The translations under genes were made by a program, and so were the position numbers. The notes under the pieces were generated by a model. The model was not told where the DNA came from, ran no database searches, and worked only from the letters and a program-made list of their open reading frames with translations. From Novosphingobium terrae (GTDB lineage Bacteria > Pseudomonadota > Alphaproteobacteria > Sphingomonadales > Sphingomonadaceae), in contig NZ_JABVZR010000002.1 in assembly GCF_017163935.1 (NCBI RefSeq), positions 1,488,001 to 1,552,000 on the forward strand: a stretch of 64,000 nucleotides of DNA, given 5' to 3'. Shown one piece after another: positions 8,903-17,653 of this stretch (its first letter is position 1; every line of letters starts with the position of its first letter).

Positions 8903-9328
8903 ATCGCTGACCGCGGGATACCTGGTTTTCAGGGTGACATCCATGCGATTAATCTTTCTTGATCTACGGACTGGCTCATTGGAAGGCCGAGAAAAATCGC
9001 AACTTCGGTGGAATCTTGCATCCTCAGATTAAAATTACATGGGCTCACCTCATCGTGGGCTAATGTTCATTTGCCAGCCGCCTCAGGATTGAGAAGCCGT
9101 CAGCAATGAGGTCAGTGTCGCGGGTTTCGGCATCCTGCTGCCGGCACGAGGCATCGCTTGAATGCGATTCGCGATCTCCGCATCGTGCCAAAACGACCAC
9201 CCCACTTCTTTGCTTCCGGATGCTGGCGCCCGGCTGCCAGCCATAAGTGATTAATCAGAAGACAAATTCGCTACCTGTCGGTCGCGCTAGATAAAATTTG
9301 CGGCCAGGCATCGCATGTGTTGACAGAA
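8903..9328. other. non-coding stretch, possible decayed fragment
   Basis: No convincing gene. On the minus strand a frame ending at 9060-9062 stays open for about 40 codons and ends DLIADGFSILRRLANEH, which looks protein-like but has no start or recognisable family. It may be the tail of a deleted gene. The right end leads into the paired operators of the MFS promoter. Confidence 0.4.
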
Positions 9329-9367
9329 CGCACCGTCCGGGGCATTCATGCTGCACCAAACGGTGCA
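9329..9367. promoter_or_regulatory. paired 16-bp dyad operators upstream of the first MFS gene
   Basis: Two copies of a YSCACC-N4-GGTGCA dyad: CGCACC-GTCC-GGGGCA at 9329-9344 (imperfect) and TGCACC-AAAC-GGTGCA at 9352-9367 (perfect). Their centres are 23 bp apart. The same arrangement precedes the paralogous MFS gene at 29.8 kb and occurs again at 16.56-16.61 kb, which argues for a shared regulator. Confidence 0.65.
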
Positions 9368-9441
9368 TTTCAGGCGACGGCAACCGAAGTCGCGATGGAT
9401 GTCTATCGATCCAGAGAATGGACGACCTTCGGGAGAACATG

Positions 9442-10830
9442 ATGCAGAACCGGCACCTGCCGGATGCCGTAGTTGGAATCGGCTCCGACCGCAGTCAGTT
9501 TCCTTTTGAGCACGTTCACAAGATGGACGAGGCGAATGTTGCTGCCCATGAAGTGAAGTTGAAGGCCGATCATCCTACAAAGCGCCGGTTTGCGATGCTT
9601 GGGCTCATCGCTGCTACAACGATGATCAACTATCTCGACCGAACGGTTCTTGGTGTCGCGGCTCCATTGATGTCGAAGGACCTCAAGATAGGAGCAGCCG
9701 AAATGGGGCTGGTCTTCTCTGCATTCGCATGGACATATGTTGCAGCTCAGCTGCCAGGCGGAGCGTTTCTCGATCGCTTCGGATCTCGCCTGACCTATTT
9801 TCTTTCCATCACACTCTGGTCATTTTTGACCATTGTGCAGGGGTTTTGCACGAGTACCGCAGCGCTGGTGGCTGCACGCCTCGGACTCGGTGTGGCTGAG
9901 GCCCCATGTTTCCCCGGCGCTAGCCGAATGGTGGCCGCTTGGTTTCCGCAGAACGAACGCGCTCGGGCCACCAGCATCTACACCGTAGGGGAATATGTTG
10001 GCCTTGCGCTAGTTAGTCCTCTTCTCTTTTGGCTGATGCCAAAGTTGGGGTGGCGCCTCCCGTTCGCGATATTGGGCGGCATCGGCATTTTGTTCGGCCT
10101 GTTTTGGTGGAGAACCTACAGGGACCCTCACGACGACCGGAAGGCCAACAAAGCTGAAATCGACCTTATCCAGACTGGCGGAGGAATGGCTGGCAAGCCT
10201 TCGACGGTACGTTACGAATGGAAAACGATAAAGAAGCTCTTGGCTCAACGGCAGATCTGGGGGGCTGGTATCGGTCAGTTTGCCGGTAACTCTGCATTGG
10301 TGTTCTTTCTCACTTGGTTTCCGACATATTTGGCTACTGAGCGTGGAATGAACTTCAAGCAGATGGCGTTCTTCTCGATATTTCCTTACATCGCGGCCGC
10401 CGTTGGGATTGTAACAGGCGGCTATGTTTCGGACCTGCTGATCCGACGGACTGGCTCGGTCAATCTTGGGCGCAAGCTTCCCATTGTCACCGGCCTTCTT
10501 TTGATCAGCAGCATGGCAACAGCCAATTTTGTCAGCAGCAACGTCGCAGTTATCGCTATCATGGCGGTCGCTTTCTTCGGGCAAGGAATGGTCGGAATCG
10601 GGTGGACAGTGATCTCCGATATCGCTCCGGCGGGCTATCAAGGTTTGACGGGCGGTATTTTCAACGTCGTGACCAATAGCTCGGGAATTATAACGCCCCT
10701 CGGGATTGGATTTATTTTTTCACAGACGGGATCATTTACTGTCGCTTTGGCCATCATGTCGGCCATCGGCGTGATGGGTGCCGCCGCCTATATCTTTATT
10801 CTTGGTGATGTCCGTCGCCTCGAGATCTGA
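9442..10830 (+). CDS. MFS permease, anion:cation symporter type (quinate/shikimate or sugar-acid uptake)
   Basis: Twelve-helix inner-membrane symporter of the ACS branch of the major facilitator superfamily; family members carry hexuronates, galactonate, phthalates and similar organic anions. Visible are TM1 ([20 protein letters not shown]), the intracellular loop motif DRFGSR after TM2, and [16 protein letters not shown] in the TM4-5 region. The open frame extends upstream to 9298 through the operators, so the start is taken at 9442 (MQNRH), 6 nt after GGGAG; ATG 9439 is equally possible. It lies just before aroQ, so quinate or 3-dehydroshikimate is a reasonable substrate. It is closely similar (about 70 percent by eye) to the permease at 29801-31150. 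Its codons are visibly more AT-ending than those of that paralogue. Confidence 0.88.
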   Translation: MQNRHLPDAVVGIGSDRSQFPFEHVHKMDEANVAAHEVKLKADHPTKRRFAMLGLIAATTMINYLDRTVLGVAAPLMSKDLKIGAAEMGLVFSAFAWTYVAAQLPGGAFLDRFGSRLTYFLSITLWSFLTIVQGFCTSTAALVAARLGLGVAEAPCFPGASRMVAAWFPQNERARATSIYTVGEYVGLALVSPLLFWLMPKLGWRLPFAILGGIGILFGLFWWRTYRDPHDDRKANKAEIDLIQTGGGMAGKPSTVRYEWKTIKKLLAQRQIWGAGIGQFAGNSALVFFLTWFPTYLATERGMNFKQMAFFSIFPYIAAAVGIVTGGYVSDLLIRRTGSVNLGRKLPIVTGLLLISSMATANFVSSNVAVIAIMAVAFFGQGMVGIGWTVISDIAPAGYQGLTGGIFNVVTNSSGIITPLGIGFIFSQTGSFTVALAIMSAIGVMGAAAYIFILGDVRRLEI

Positions 10831-10856
10831 GCCACAGCAATCAACATAAGGAATGT

Positions 10857-11312
10857 GTGAAGATGAGTAAGCTCGTCTATATTTTGAACGGACCCAATCT
10901 CAATCTGCTCGGCAAGCGCCAGCCCGCGATTTACGGCTATGAGACGCTTGCGGATGTCGAGGGCGCATGCACGACATTGGCGGCCGAACTTGGACTCGAG
11001 TTGCGTTTCCACCAGAGCAATGCCGAGTATGCGATCATCGACTGGATCCATGAAGCGCGCGAAAATGCTGCGGGCATCATCATCAATCCGGCCGCCTTCA
11101 CACATACGTCGGTGGCAATTCTCGATGCGCTCAACACGTTCGAGTCGCCGGTCATCGAGGTTCACATTTCCAACGTCCACAAGCGCGAGAGCTTCCGCCA
11201 TCACAGCTATGTGTCGTTGCGCGCCGATGGCGTGATCGCCGGCTTCGGCACTCAGGGCTACACGCTCGCGCTGCGCCGCATCGCGACGCTCGTGGCGGAG
11301 AAGGCCAAGTGA
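10857..11312 (+). CDS. aroQ: type II 3-dehydroquinate dehydratase
   Basis: Dehydrates 3-dehydroquinate to 3-dehydroshikimate. At 151 aa it has the normal size of the dodecameric type II enzyme. Signature residues are present: [17 protein letters not shown] near residues 10-26, with the catalytic Arg and Tyr of the flexible loop, [13 protein letters not shown] about residue 80, and [17 protein letters not shown] about 104-120. The GTG at 10857 has AAGGA 5 nt upstream; an ATG at 10863 is the alternative. It follows the MFS gene by 26 nt and its stop overlaps the next start (GTGA), so the three genes are one unit. In this setting it serves quinate breakdown, linking quinate oxidation to QuiC. 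Confidence 0.95.
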   Translation: MKMSKLVYILNGPNLNLLGKRQPAIYGYETLADVEGACTTLAAELGLELRFHQSNAEYAIIDWIHEARENAAGIIINPAAFTHTSVAILDALNTFESPVIEVHISNVHKRESFRHHSYVSLRADGVIAGFGTQGYTLALRRIATLVAEKAK

Positions 11313-12370
11313 GCTCCGTGAAGCCTGTTCGCCTCGCGGTTCTCGGTGCCGGGCTGATCGGCAAGCGCCACATCGAGCATGTGATGGCCTGCCCGGAAGC
11401 GGAACTGGCGGCCATCGTCGATCCTTCCGATGTCGGGCGCGATATGGCGGCGGCCCTTGGCGTGGCCTGGCAGCCCAGCTTCGCGGCCTTGATGGAGGTT
11501 GATCGCCCCGACGGCATCATGATTTCCACCCCGAACCAGATGCATGCCCAAAATGCCATCGAGGGCATCGAGGCAGGTGTCGCGGTGCTGGTCGAAAAGC
11601 CCCTGGCCGATAACGTCCCGGACGCGATCCGTATCGTGGAGGCCGGCGAGCGTCTTGGTGTGCCGGTTCTGACCGGGCATCATCGTCGCCACAATCGCAT
11701 GATCCAGCGCGCGAAGGCGGTGATCGATTCCGGTCGGCTCGGAACCGTGGTTGCCGCACACGGCTCGTGCTGGTTCTTCAAGCCGGACGACTATTTTGAC
11801 ATTCCCTGGCGGCGCCAGGTGGGGGCAGGGCCCGTTTTCCTGAACCTCATCCATGACGTCGACAATCTGCGTTACTTCTTCGGCGACGTCGAGAGCGTGC
11901 AGGCCTTTGAGTCGAACGCGGTGCGTGGCAATCCTGTCGAAGAAACCTCGGTCATCCTGCTTCGCTTTGCCAATGGTGTTCTGGCGACGATCACGGTGTC
12001 CGACACCATCGTGGCACCTTGGAGCTGGGAACTGACGACGGGCGAGAACCCGGTTTATCATGAAACCAGTGAGAATTGCTACACGATCGGCGGCACCCAT
12101 GGGTCGCTGACGGTGCCCCGCCTGACTCATTGGTCCAACCCGGACAAGCGTAGTTGGTGGGAGCCGGTCAATCAGGAGCAGCTTGAGCATGAAGGGGGCG
12201 ACCCCCTGCAGTTCCAGATCCTCAATTTCTGCGAGGTGATCCGGGGGCAGGCCGCCCCGGTGTGCTCTGGTCGTGAGGGACTGGAGACGTTGCGGGTCAT
12301 CGAGGCGGTGAAGACCGCCGCCCGTACCGGCGCTTTGGTCAAACTCGATAGCACGGCCGTGCTGGCCTGA
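11309..12370 (+). CDS. Gfo/Idh/MocA family dehydrogenase, candidate quinate dehydrogenase
   Basis: NAD(P)-dependent dehydrogenase acting on a cyclic polyol or sugar acid; cytoplasmic. It has 353 aa, with the Rossmann motif [11 protein letters not shown] at residues 9-20 and the family motif VLVEKPLA near residue 90, where the Lys is catalytic in the family. A His-Asp pair in [13 protein letters not shown] around residue 180 fits the usual active-site region. The GTG start overlaps the aroQ stop, so it is translationally coupled to the 3-dehydroquinate step. The pathway still needs an enzyme to oxidise quinate to 3-dehydroquinate and this gene is best placed for it; family members are known to oxidise inositol-like polyols. 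That role is inference; shikimate or an unrelated polyol is possible. Confidence 0.85.
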   Translation: MSSVKPVRLAVLGAGLIGKRHIEHVMACPEAELAAIVDPSDVGRDMAAALGVAWQPSFAALMEVDRPDGIMISTPNQMHAQNAIEGIEAGVAVLVEKPLADNVPDAIRIVEAGERLGVPVLTGHHRRHNRMIQRAKAVIDSGRLGTVVAAHGSCWFFKPDDYFDIPWRRQVGAGPVFLNLIHDVDNLRYFFGDVESVQAFESNAVRGNPVEETSVILLRFANGVLATITVSDTIVAPWSWELTTGENPVYHETSENCYTIGGTHGSLTVPRLTHWSNPDKRSWWEPVNQEQLEHEGGDPLQFQILNFCEVIRGQAAPVCSGREGLETLRVIEAVKTAARTGALVKLDSTAVLA

Positions 12371-12386
12371 CGCAAATCTTGCGCGC

Positions 12387-12418
12387 GCTGGTGCAGTGTA
12401 TGATTGGACTGCACCAGC
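12387..12418 (+). terminator. hairpin terminator after the MFS-aroQ-dehydrogenase unit
   Basis: Perfect 11-bp stem (GCTGGTGCAGT ... ACTGCACCAGC) with a 10-nt loop, 17 nt after the stop at 12370. It is followed by TTTCCTTGAAGTTTT, a broken U-rich tract, so termination may be partial. Confidence 0.6.
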
Positions 12419-12561
12419 TTTCCTTGAAGTTTTACTTGCTTAGACACCGGCGGCAAGCGCCGAAATGATATAATAATTTAAACAAAATCACTAATATTTC
12501 AAACAGATAAAATACTTTGGGGCAAGGTGGCAAGCAGTCACCAAATATAAGGGGGAGATGT

Positions 12562-15500
12562 ATGAAGGACCGTTTTATCGGTGTGTCCGTCGTGGCCATG
12601 ATGTGCGCGACGACTGCTCAAGCACAAACCGCCGAACCTTCGGTGGGCGCCACGCCGCCAGCTGCCATCACGCAAGCGCAAGATACGCCAGCTCAATCGA
12701 CCGTGGACCAGACAGCTGATGCTCCGGGCAGCAGCAGCGCTGGCACTTCGGCCAGCCCGTCTGCCTCCGACATCATCGTGACCGGTTCGCGTATCGCGCG
12801 CAAGGACTATCAGTCCGCCAGCCCGATCCTGACGACGAACCAGGAAGCGCTCAAGGCGTCCGGCTCCGTGAATATCGAGGGGTCGCTCAACCAATTGCCG
12901 CAATTCGTCCCGGGCACAGGATCGCAGGCCGGTGGCGGCACGGCGGCGGCGACGGGTGGGCGGGCCACGCTCAACCTGCGAGGGCTGGGCGACCGGCGCA
13001 ATCTCGTTCTGCTCGACGGGCGCCGTCTGCCGCCCTCCAACATGTTCAATGTGGTCGACGTGAACGTCGTGCCCATGTCCCTGATCGAGAGCGTCGAGAC
13101 AATCACGGGCGGCGCCTCGGCGGTCTATGGCTCCGATGCTGTCTCCGGCGTGGTCAATTTCCGCACCCGTCGCAAGATGCATGGCGTGGAGTTCGACGGG
13201 CAGATCGGCAACACCTTCCTCGGCGATCGCAAGACCGTCGATCTCTCGGCGACGGGCGGCTTCTCGGCGATCGACGGCCGGCTCAACGTCATCGGCAGTG
13301 TGTCCTACACCCAGCGCGACGAATTGCTCGCACCGCAGCGCTCGTTCTTCGATCAGGCCTCATTGTCGGGGTACATCGGTCAGGGGTTATATGTGCCGGC
13401 CGGTGACAATCTGCCCTCTCAGGCTGCGGTCAACGCCGCCTTCGCCAATCAGGCTCCGGGCACCGTTGCGCGCACCAATTCGCTGGGCTTCAACAACAAT
13501 GGCTCGCTCTTCAGTCAATTGGGAGCGACCAATTTTCAGGGCGCCGTGCCGCCGAATTACACGACGGTCGGCGGCTCGTTCCGCCAGATTTCGTCGCAGC
13601 AGCAGACCTTCGATCGGCCGCTGGAGCGCGAGACCGGCTTTATGCGGGCCGAGTTCGAGATCAACGACGCGCTCACCCTGTATGGGCAGGGGCTTTATTC
13701 CCACACCGACACCAATGTGAGCGCGGGCAACAGCCTGACCCAGTTCATTACCGCGAGCGTCTCGCCCAACAATCCCTTCATTCCTGCCAGCCTGGCGTCG
13801 ATTCTGGCTTCGCGGCCCAACCCGACGGCCAATTTCACGCTTAACAAGCGCTTCGTCGAACTGCCCTGGCGCCGGGTGTACACCCAGTTCGATACGAGCC
13901 AGATCATCGCCGGCCTGCGCGGCAAGTTCGGTATCGGTGACTGGACCTTTGACCTCTATGGCAGCCGGGACCGCAACATCGTCAACACCAGCATCCCTTA
14001 TGGCGTGCTCGGGGACCGGGTGAACAAGCTGCTTCAAGCCTCCGACGGCGGCGCATCGCTGTGCACGGGGGGATACAATCCCTTTGGCCTGGCCAATGTC
14101 ACCGCCATCTCGCCTTCCTGCGTGGCCTATATGACGGCGAACATCCGCAGCCGTGAAAGCATACAGCAGAACACGGTCGAGGGCAGCGCCCAGGGCAGCC
14201 TGTTCAAGCTGCCCGCAGGTGATGCGAAGCTGTCGGTGGTGGCGACGTATCGCGACAACAAATACAGCTTCGCACCCGATGCCCAGCTCGTGGCGGGAAA
14301 TGTCTTCGCCACCAACCAGACCAACCCCACCAGCGGCAGCACCTCGGTCAAGGAGATCGCGGGTGAGCTGTTCGTACCGATCCTGGTCGACAAGCCGTTC
14401 GTCCGTGCGCTGAACCTCACCGGCGGTTTGCGTCGCTCGCAATACAACATCACGGGCGGGGTCACGACCTGGAAGGGTGAACTCGAATGGTCGCCGGCCC
14501 GCGCGATCCTCTTCCGGGGCGGCTACCAGCGCGCCATCCGCGCGCCCAACATCGGCGAGCTGTTCAGCTCGGCCACAGGCAGCCAGGTGCAGTTTGGCAA
14601 TCCGCCCACTGCAGGCGATCCGTGCGATGTGCGCGGTTCGGCGCGTAGCGGCGCCAATGCGGCCAAGTTGCGAGCGCTTTGCGTCGCGACCGGCGTTCCC
14701 GACGGTCTGGCTGACAGCTACACCTATGCGACCAATGCCATCGCCTCGATCACCACGGGCTCGACGGCGCTGAAGCCTGAAAAGGCCTCGACGCTCACGG
14801 CTGGCGTGGTGCTTCGTCCTCGGTTCAATTCGCCAGCACTCGCGAATGTCTCGTTTTCGGTCGATTTCTACGACATCCGCATCACCGATGTCATCTCCAC
14901 GGTGGCCGGCAACACCGCCCTGTCCAAATGCTACAATCTGGATGGGTCGAACCCGACCTACAGCGCAAGCAACCCGTTCTGCGCGCTGGTCAAGCGCGAT
15001 GCGACAGGGGGCATCTCCAGCGTCAACCTGCCCTATCAGAATCTGGGTGGATTGCGGACCCGTGGTGTCGACTTCCAGCTTGATTGGACGGCGCGCCTTG
15101 GCAATTGGGGCAAGCTGGGCAAAGCGAACTTCGCGCTGAATTCGGTGATCAGCTATCTCGACAGCTACAAGATCGAGAATCTGCCCGGACAAGGTTTTCA
15201 GGAGTTTGCCGGCACCATCGATTACACCAACGGGCTGCCGCTGCCCCGCTGGCGCTACACGACCACGGGCAATCTCTCGCTCGGCAAGGTCGGCGTGGGC
15301 CTGCGTTGGCGGCATCTCGACGGAATGCGCGATGTCTCGAGCGTGATCTCACCCAGCGCTGTCGCCCCCGGTGTGCCCGCCTACGACATCTTTGATCTGA
15401 CCGGTCAGGTGAGTGTCAATGAGCGTTTACAGATCCGCTTCGGCGTCACCAATCTTGCCAACAAGCAGCCGCCTGTTGTCGGTGGCGTGCTGGGGCAGAC

Positions 15501-15564
15501 CTTGCCGGGCACGTATGACATCATCGGCCGCTCGTTCTACATGGGAGCCAAGGTGCATTTCTGA
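12562..15564 (+). CDS. TonB-dependent receptor (large, 1000 aa)
   Basis: Outer-membrane receptor. The start at 12562 has GGGGGAG about 5 nt upstream and gives a signal peptide ending near ATTAQAQT (residues 1-22). A Pro/Thr/Ser/Ala linker follows, then the plug start SDIIVTGSRIARKDYQSASP and the plug features NLRGLGDRRNLVLLDGRR and VETITGGASAVYGSDAVSG at about residues 135-200. The barrel ends GRSFYMGAKVHF, with terminal Phe. It has no STN signalling domain. It follows the quinate genes after a terminator, with its own AT-rich leader (about 12465-12520), so it probably has its own promoter. Given the neighbours it may import quinate or quinate/shikimate esters; this is inference. Confidence 0.93.
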   Translation: MKDRFIGVSVVAMMCATTAQAQTAEPSVGATPPAAITQAQDTPAQSTVDQTADAPGSSSAGTSASPSASDIIVTGSRIARKDYQSASPILTTNQEALKASGSVNIEGSLNQLPQFVPGTGSQAGGGTAAATGGRATLNLRGLGDRRNLVLLDGRRLPPSNMFNVVDVNVVPMSLIESVETITGGASAVYGSDAVSGVVNFRTRRKMHGVEFDGQIGNTFLGDRKTVDLSATGGFSAIDGRLNVIGSVSYTQRDELLAPQRSFFDQASLSGYIGQGLYVPAGDNLPSQAAVNAAFANQAPGTVARTNSLGFNNNGSLFSQLGATNFQGAVPPNYTTVGGSFRQISSQQQTFDRPLERETGFMRAEFEINDALTLYGQGLYSHTDTNVSAGNSLTQFITASVSPNNPFIPASLASILASRPNPTANFTLNKRFVELPWRRVYTQFDTSQIIAGLRGKFGIGDWTFDLYGSRDRNIVNTSIPYGVLGDRVNKLLQASDGGASLCTGGYNPFGLANVTAISPSCVAYMTANIRSRESIQQNTVEGSAQGSLFKLPAGDAKLSVVATYRDNKYSFAPDAQLVAGNVFATNQTNPTSGSTSVKEIAGELFVPILVDKPFVRALNLTGGLRRSQYNITGGVTTWKGELEWSPARAILFRGGYQRAIRAPNIGELFSSATGSQVQFGNPPTAGDPCDVRGSARSGANAAKLRALCVATGVPDGLADSYTYATNAIASITTGSTALKPEKASTLTAGVVLRPRFNSPALANVSFSVDFYDIRITDVISTVAGNTALSKCYNLDGSNPTYSASNPFCALVKRDATGGISSVNLPYQNLGGLRTRGVDFQLDWTARLGNWGKLGKANFALNSVISYLDSYKIENLPGQGFQEFAGTIDYTNGLPLPRWRYTTTGNLSLGKVGVGLRWRHLDGMRDVSSVISPSAVAPGVPAYDIFDLTGQVSVNERLQIRFGVTNLANKQPPVVGGVLGQTLPGTYDIIGRSFYMGAKVHF

Positions 15565-15585
15565 CGATTTGGAGCGAGGCAGGAA

Positions 15586-15611
15586 GGGGTCGCCTTTGGC
15601 GGCCCCTTTTT
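15586..15611 (+). terminator. rho-independent terminator after the TonB receptor
   Basis: Stem GGGGTCGCC / GGCGGCCCC (one G-T pair) with a TTT loop, followed by five T. It lies 21 nt after the receptor stop, in the convergent gap before the TetR gene. Confidence 0.85.
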
Positions 15612-15659
15612 CTGTCTGCCGTAACCAAGGGCGCGCAGGTTCCTTGGGGCAGGCCGTGC

Positions 15660-16283
15660 TTATCTGGCCCCGACCAGCGCCAGAATGGCGTCGACAGCCA
15701 TCGCCCTATGACGGTTGCTGATCTCAGTCCCGCGGATATCCTTGCCCACGACATTGCTGAATGTATAGCGGTTGCGAATGCGGAAGACGCAAAGTGCAGA
15801 AATCGCATAATGGAGATCGATCGGGTCGATAGGAATGGTGAATGCCCCGGTTTCGAGCCCTCGGTCGATGAGGCGCTTGAGTGAGGGAACGGTGTTGGCA
15901 TTGGCCGCCTTTATCGCCTCCGATGCCTCCATATTGTCACCTTGATGGATATTCTCAAGCCCAACGAGCTGGCTGTATGTGAGATTTTGATCGTGGTGGT
16001 CGAAAGTTTCCTGCACCAGCAGGGTCAATGCCTCGCGAGGCGGCATGTTGTCGAGATTCAGGGCAGCCTCGCGCGATCGAATCGCGCGGTAGGCCTGCTC
16101 GAGAACGGCGACGTAAAGGTTCTGCTTGCTTCCGAAATAGTGGAAGATCATGCGCTTGGACTTTTTGGTCCGTGCGGCGATCGCATCGATGGTAGCGCCC
16201 GCGAGCCCCATCAGAGCGAATTCCTCTGTCGCGGCCTCCAAGATGCTGGCGCGGGTCCGATCTGATTTCGCAAGGTTGGACAT
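15660..16283 (-). CDS. TetR-family regulator (paralogue 1)
   Basis: Start taken at 16283 (MSNLAKSDRTR), giving about 207 aa; the frame is open to 16343 but the extra N-terminus has no family character. The TetR DNA-binding domain is clear: ILEAATEEFALMGLAGATID, then SKRMIFHYFGSKQNLYVAVLEQAYRA. The C-terminal ligand domain (DPIDLHYAISALCVFRIRNR) is closely matched in the second TetR at 17654-18286, so the two are duplicates. It converges on the TonB receptor at 12562. A perfect TGCATC-N4-GATGCA dyad at 16352-16367 lies upstream, so autoregulation is likely. Confidence 0.88.
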   Translation of the reverse strand: MSNLAKSDRTRASILEAATEEFALMGLAGATIDAIAARTKKSKRMIFHYFGSKQNLYVAVLEQAYRAIRSREAALNLDNMPPREALTLLVQETFDHHDQNLTYSQLVGLENIHQGDNMEASEAIKAANANTVPSLKRLIDRGLETGAFTIPIDPIDLHYAISALCVFRIRNRYTFSNVVGKDIRGTEISNRHRAMAVDAILALVGAR

Positions 16284-16351
16284 TTCACCACGAATTCGCA
16301 TTGCGACGCCTCGGCGCCAGGAGTGAGGTTTGTTGTACTCCATTGCGAGAA

Positions 16352-16367
16352 TGCATCAAATGATGCA
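16352..16367. promoter_or_regulatory. perfect 16-bp dyad upstream of the first tetR
   Basis: TGCATC-AAAT-GATGCA, a perfect dyad with the same 6-4-6 geometry as the MFS operators and differing at one base per arm (TGCACC to TGCATC). It lies about 70 bp before the chosen tetR start. A further TGCATTA..TAATGCA-like repeat continues to 16380. Confidence 0.6.
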
Positions 16368-16558
16368 TTATATAATGCAAGGGGTAGCATATTACATATG
16401 ACTTAGTGGTCTTACTCCGCTTAGTTTGTGATCACTGCCAGTCACGAATCTAGAAATTCAGTAGTCTATTGATTTTTAGCCTTTCTTCAGTAACCATTGG
16501 CTCGAAATGGCGGCGGATAACCCTGTGAGAGCAGCGTTCGTGATGCATTCGTATTTTT

Positions 16559-16606
16559 CGCACCAAGCAGTGCATTTATGGCTTGTGAAGTCCACCGTAT
16601 GGTGCG
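16559..16606. promoter_or_regulatory. orphan pair of 16-bp dyad operators
   Basis: CGCACC-AAGC-AGTGCA at 16559-16574 and TCCACC-GTAT-GGTGCG at 16591-16606, centres 32 bp apart. They match the paired sites ahead of both MFS permeases, yet no permease follows. The only structure downstream on the + strand is the UUCG-loop terminator at 16649. Confidence 0.6.
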
Positions 16607-16674
16607 AAAGAGAACTCGCCTTTCAGGCATCCTCTCCCAACTTTCATAAGCCGGCGTTCGCGCCGGCTTTTTTT
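16607..16674 (+). ncRNA. candidate short transcript ending in the UUCG terminator
   Basis: The stretch between the operator pair and a very strong terminator has no credible ORF. If a promoter lies within the operators, as in the two MFS regions, the product would be an RNA of roughly 70-100 nt. The 5' end is a guess. It could equally be the leftover leader of a deleted permease gene. Confidence 0.25.
16649..16674 (+). terminator. strong rho-independent terminator with TTCG tetraloop
   Basis: AGCCGGCG-TTCG-CGCCGGCT, a perfect 8-bp GC-rich stem with the very stable UUCG loop, followed by six more T. It points in the + direction although no + gene ends within 1 kb upstream. Confidence 0.85.
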
Positions 16675-16842
16675 GGAAGTGAATGACCCCCAAGCTGGGC
16701 TTGACCGAACTGCACCGCCTCAAACTCACGGAAAGGGGAGCGCGGCTTCCCATCTTGCGGACCTGCTAAGGTGTATTAAAGCTGCGATCATCCGGGCAAT
16801 ACCTTACTTCTGACGGATAAATGATTAGTCATAAGTGCTACG
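16675..16842. other. gap between the terminator and the GntR gene end
   Basis: No gene supported. An 88-codon minus-strand frame at 16487-16753 runs through the terminator and the operators, so it is not believed. Confidence 0.5.
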
Positions 16843-17586
16843 CTATGTAGCTGCGATCCCCGAAGCCGGTTGCTCGTCCTCCAGCTCGGCTATTTCCTTA
16901 GAGACATTCGTTCCTGTTCGTTTGATGTGTGCTTTGAGAAGGTTGACGGCCTCCTCGCTGTTCTTTTCGAGCGCAGCTTTTAGGATGGCGGCATGTTCAT
17001 CAACGACTTTGCGATCTTTCGGTTGCCTGCTCAAGAAAACGCGACGATACCGGTCGGACCGATCATGGAGCCCGTTGCAGGTAGCTAAAAGGAGCGGCAT
17101 ATCCGCGCCAGCGATCAAGGCATCATGAAAGGCCCGATGCGCGATCTCCCATTCCTCCACCCGGAAATGGCGCGATCGTTCCTGGCGCAGCAGGGCCTCA
17201 TGGGCCGCGCTGATCCCCTCAAGCCACGCCTTATCCCTCCGGGATATGGACTCGCGCAAAGCTAGACCTTCGAGCTCCTGCCGCATGGCGATGACCTCGT
17301 TGAGATTGCGCAGTGACAGGCGCGTTACCCGATAGCCTCGCTGATCGATCGCTTCGATCAAGCCTTCGGCAGCCAGGCGTGACAAAGCCTCGCGCAGCGG
17401 GCTCAAACTGACGGCGAATTGCTCTCGGAGCGCCCTGATGTTCAGCTTGGTGCCCGGCGCAATATCGCCACGCATGATCGTCTCGCGTAAATAAGCGCAT
17501 AGTTCCGTGGCCAAAGTGGGCCGACTGGTTTGATCGTCGGGGCTGCGGCTGTGAGATGTGGGCAAGGGAAGGGGGCGGGCAGTCAT
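16843..17586 (-). CDS. GntR-family regulator, FCD (FadR/VanR) subgroup
   Basis: The 247-aa protein has an N-terminal winged helix-turn-helix at about residues 25-90 (LREQFAVSLSPLREALSRLA, EGLIEAIDQRGYRV) and an alpha-helical FCD domain after it. The FCD metal/ligand residues appear in IAHRAFHDALIAGA and VVDEHAAILKAAL (two His). The family usually senses small carboxylates or sugar acids and represses catabolic genes. It lies between two TetR paralogues, without obvious co-transcribed enzymes, so it may act on the MFS/dehydrogenase units on either side; its operator is not identified with certainty. Confidence 0.9.
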   Translation of the reverse strand: MTARPLPLPTSHSRSPDDQTSRPTLATELCAYLRETIMRGDIAPGTKLNIRALREQFAVSLSPLREALSRLAAEGLIEAIDQRGYRVTRLSLRNLNEVIAMRQELEGLALRESISRRDKAWLEGISAAHEALLRQERSRHFRVEEWEIAHRAFHDALIAGADMPLLLATCNGLHDRSDRYRRVFLSRQPKDRKVVDEHAAILKAALEKNSEEAVNLLKAHIKRTGTNVSKEIAELEDEQPASGIAAT

Positions 17587-17653
17587 CCATGCTGACTAGC
17601 ATGGTGATCGCAATTGCCAACTGACAGATGCGACATGGCCTTGCCCCATCGCG

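Noticed and set aside
8903..9328. Insertion-sequence remnant before the first permease
   Set aside because: One short protein-like frame only; no terminal repeats, no target duplication and no transposase motif.
12387..12418. TGCACC and GGTGCA half-sites in the hairpin after the Gfo/Idh/MocA gene
   Set aside because: The arms are in the opposite order (GGTGCA first) with a 10-nt larger gap. They fit a terminator stem and not the operator design.
13387..15315. 642-codon open frame on the minus strand inside the TonB receptor gene
   Set aside because: It is a mirror frame of a GC-rich gene. The plus strand has a signal peptide, plug motifs and barrel end, while the minus frame has no domain or ribosome-binding site.
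16487..16753. 88-codon minus-strand frame
   Set aside because: It runs through two operator dyads and a strong terminator and has no codon bias or family.
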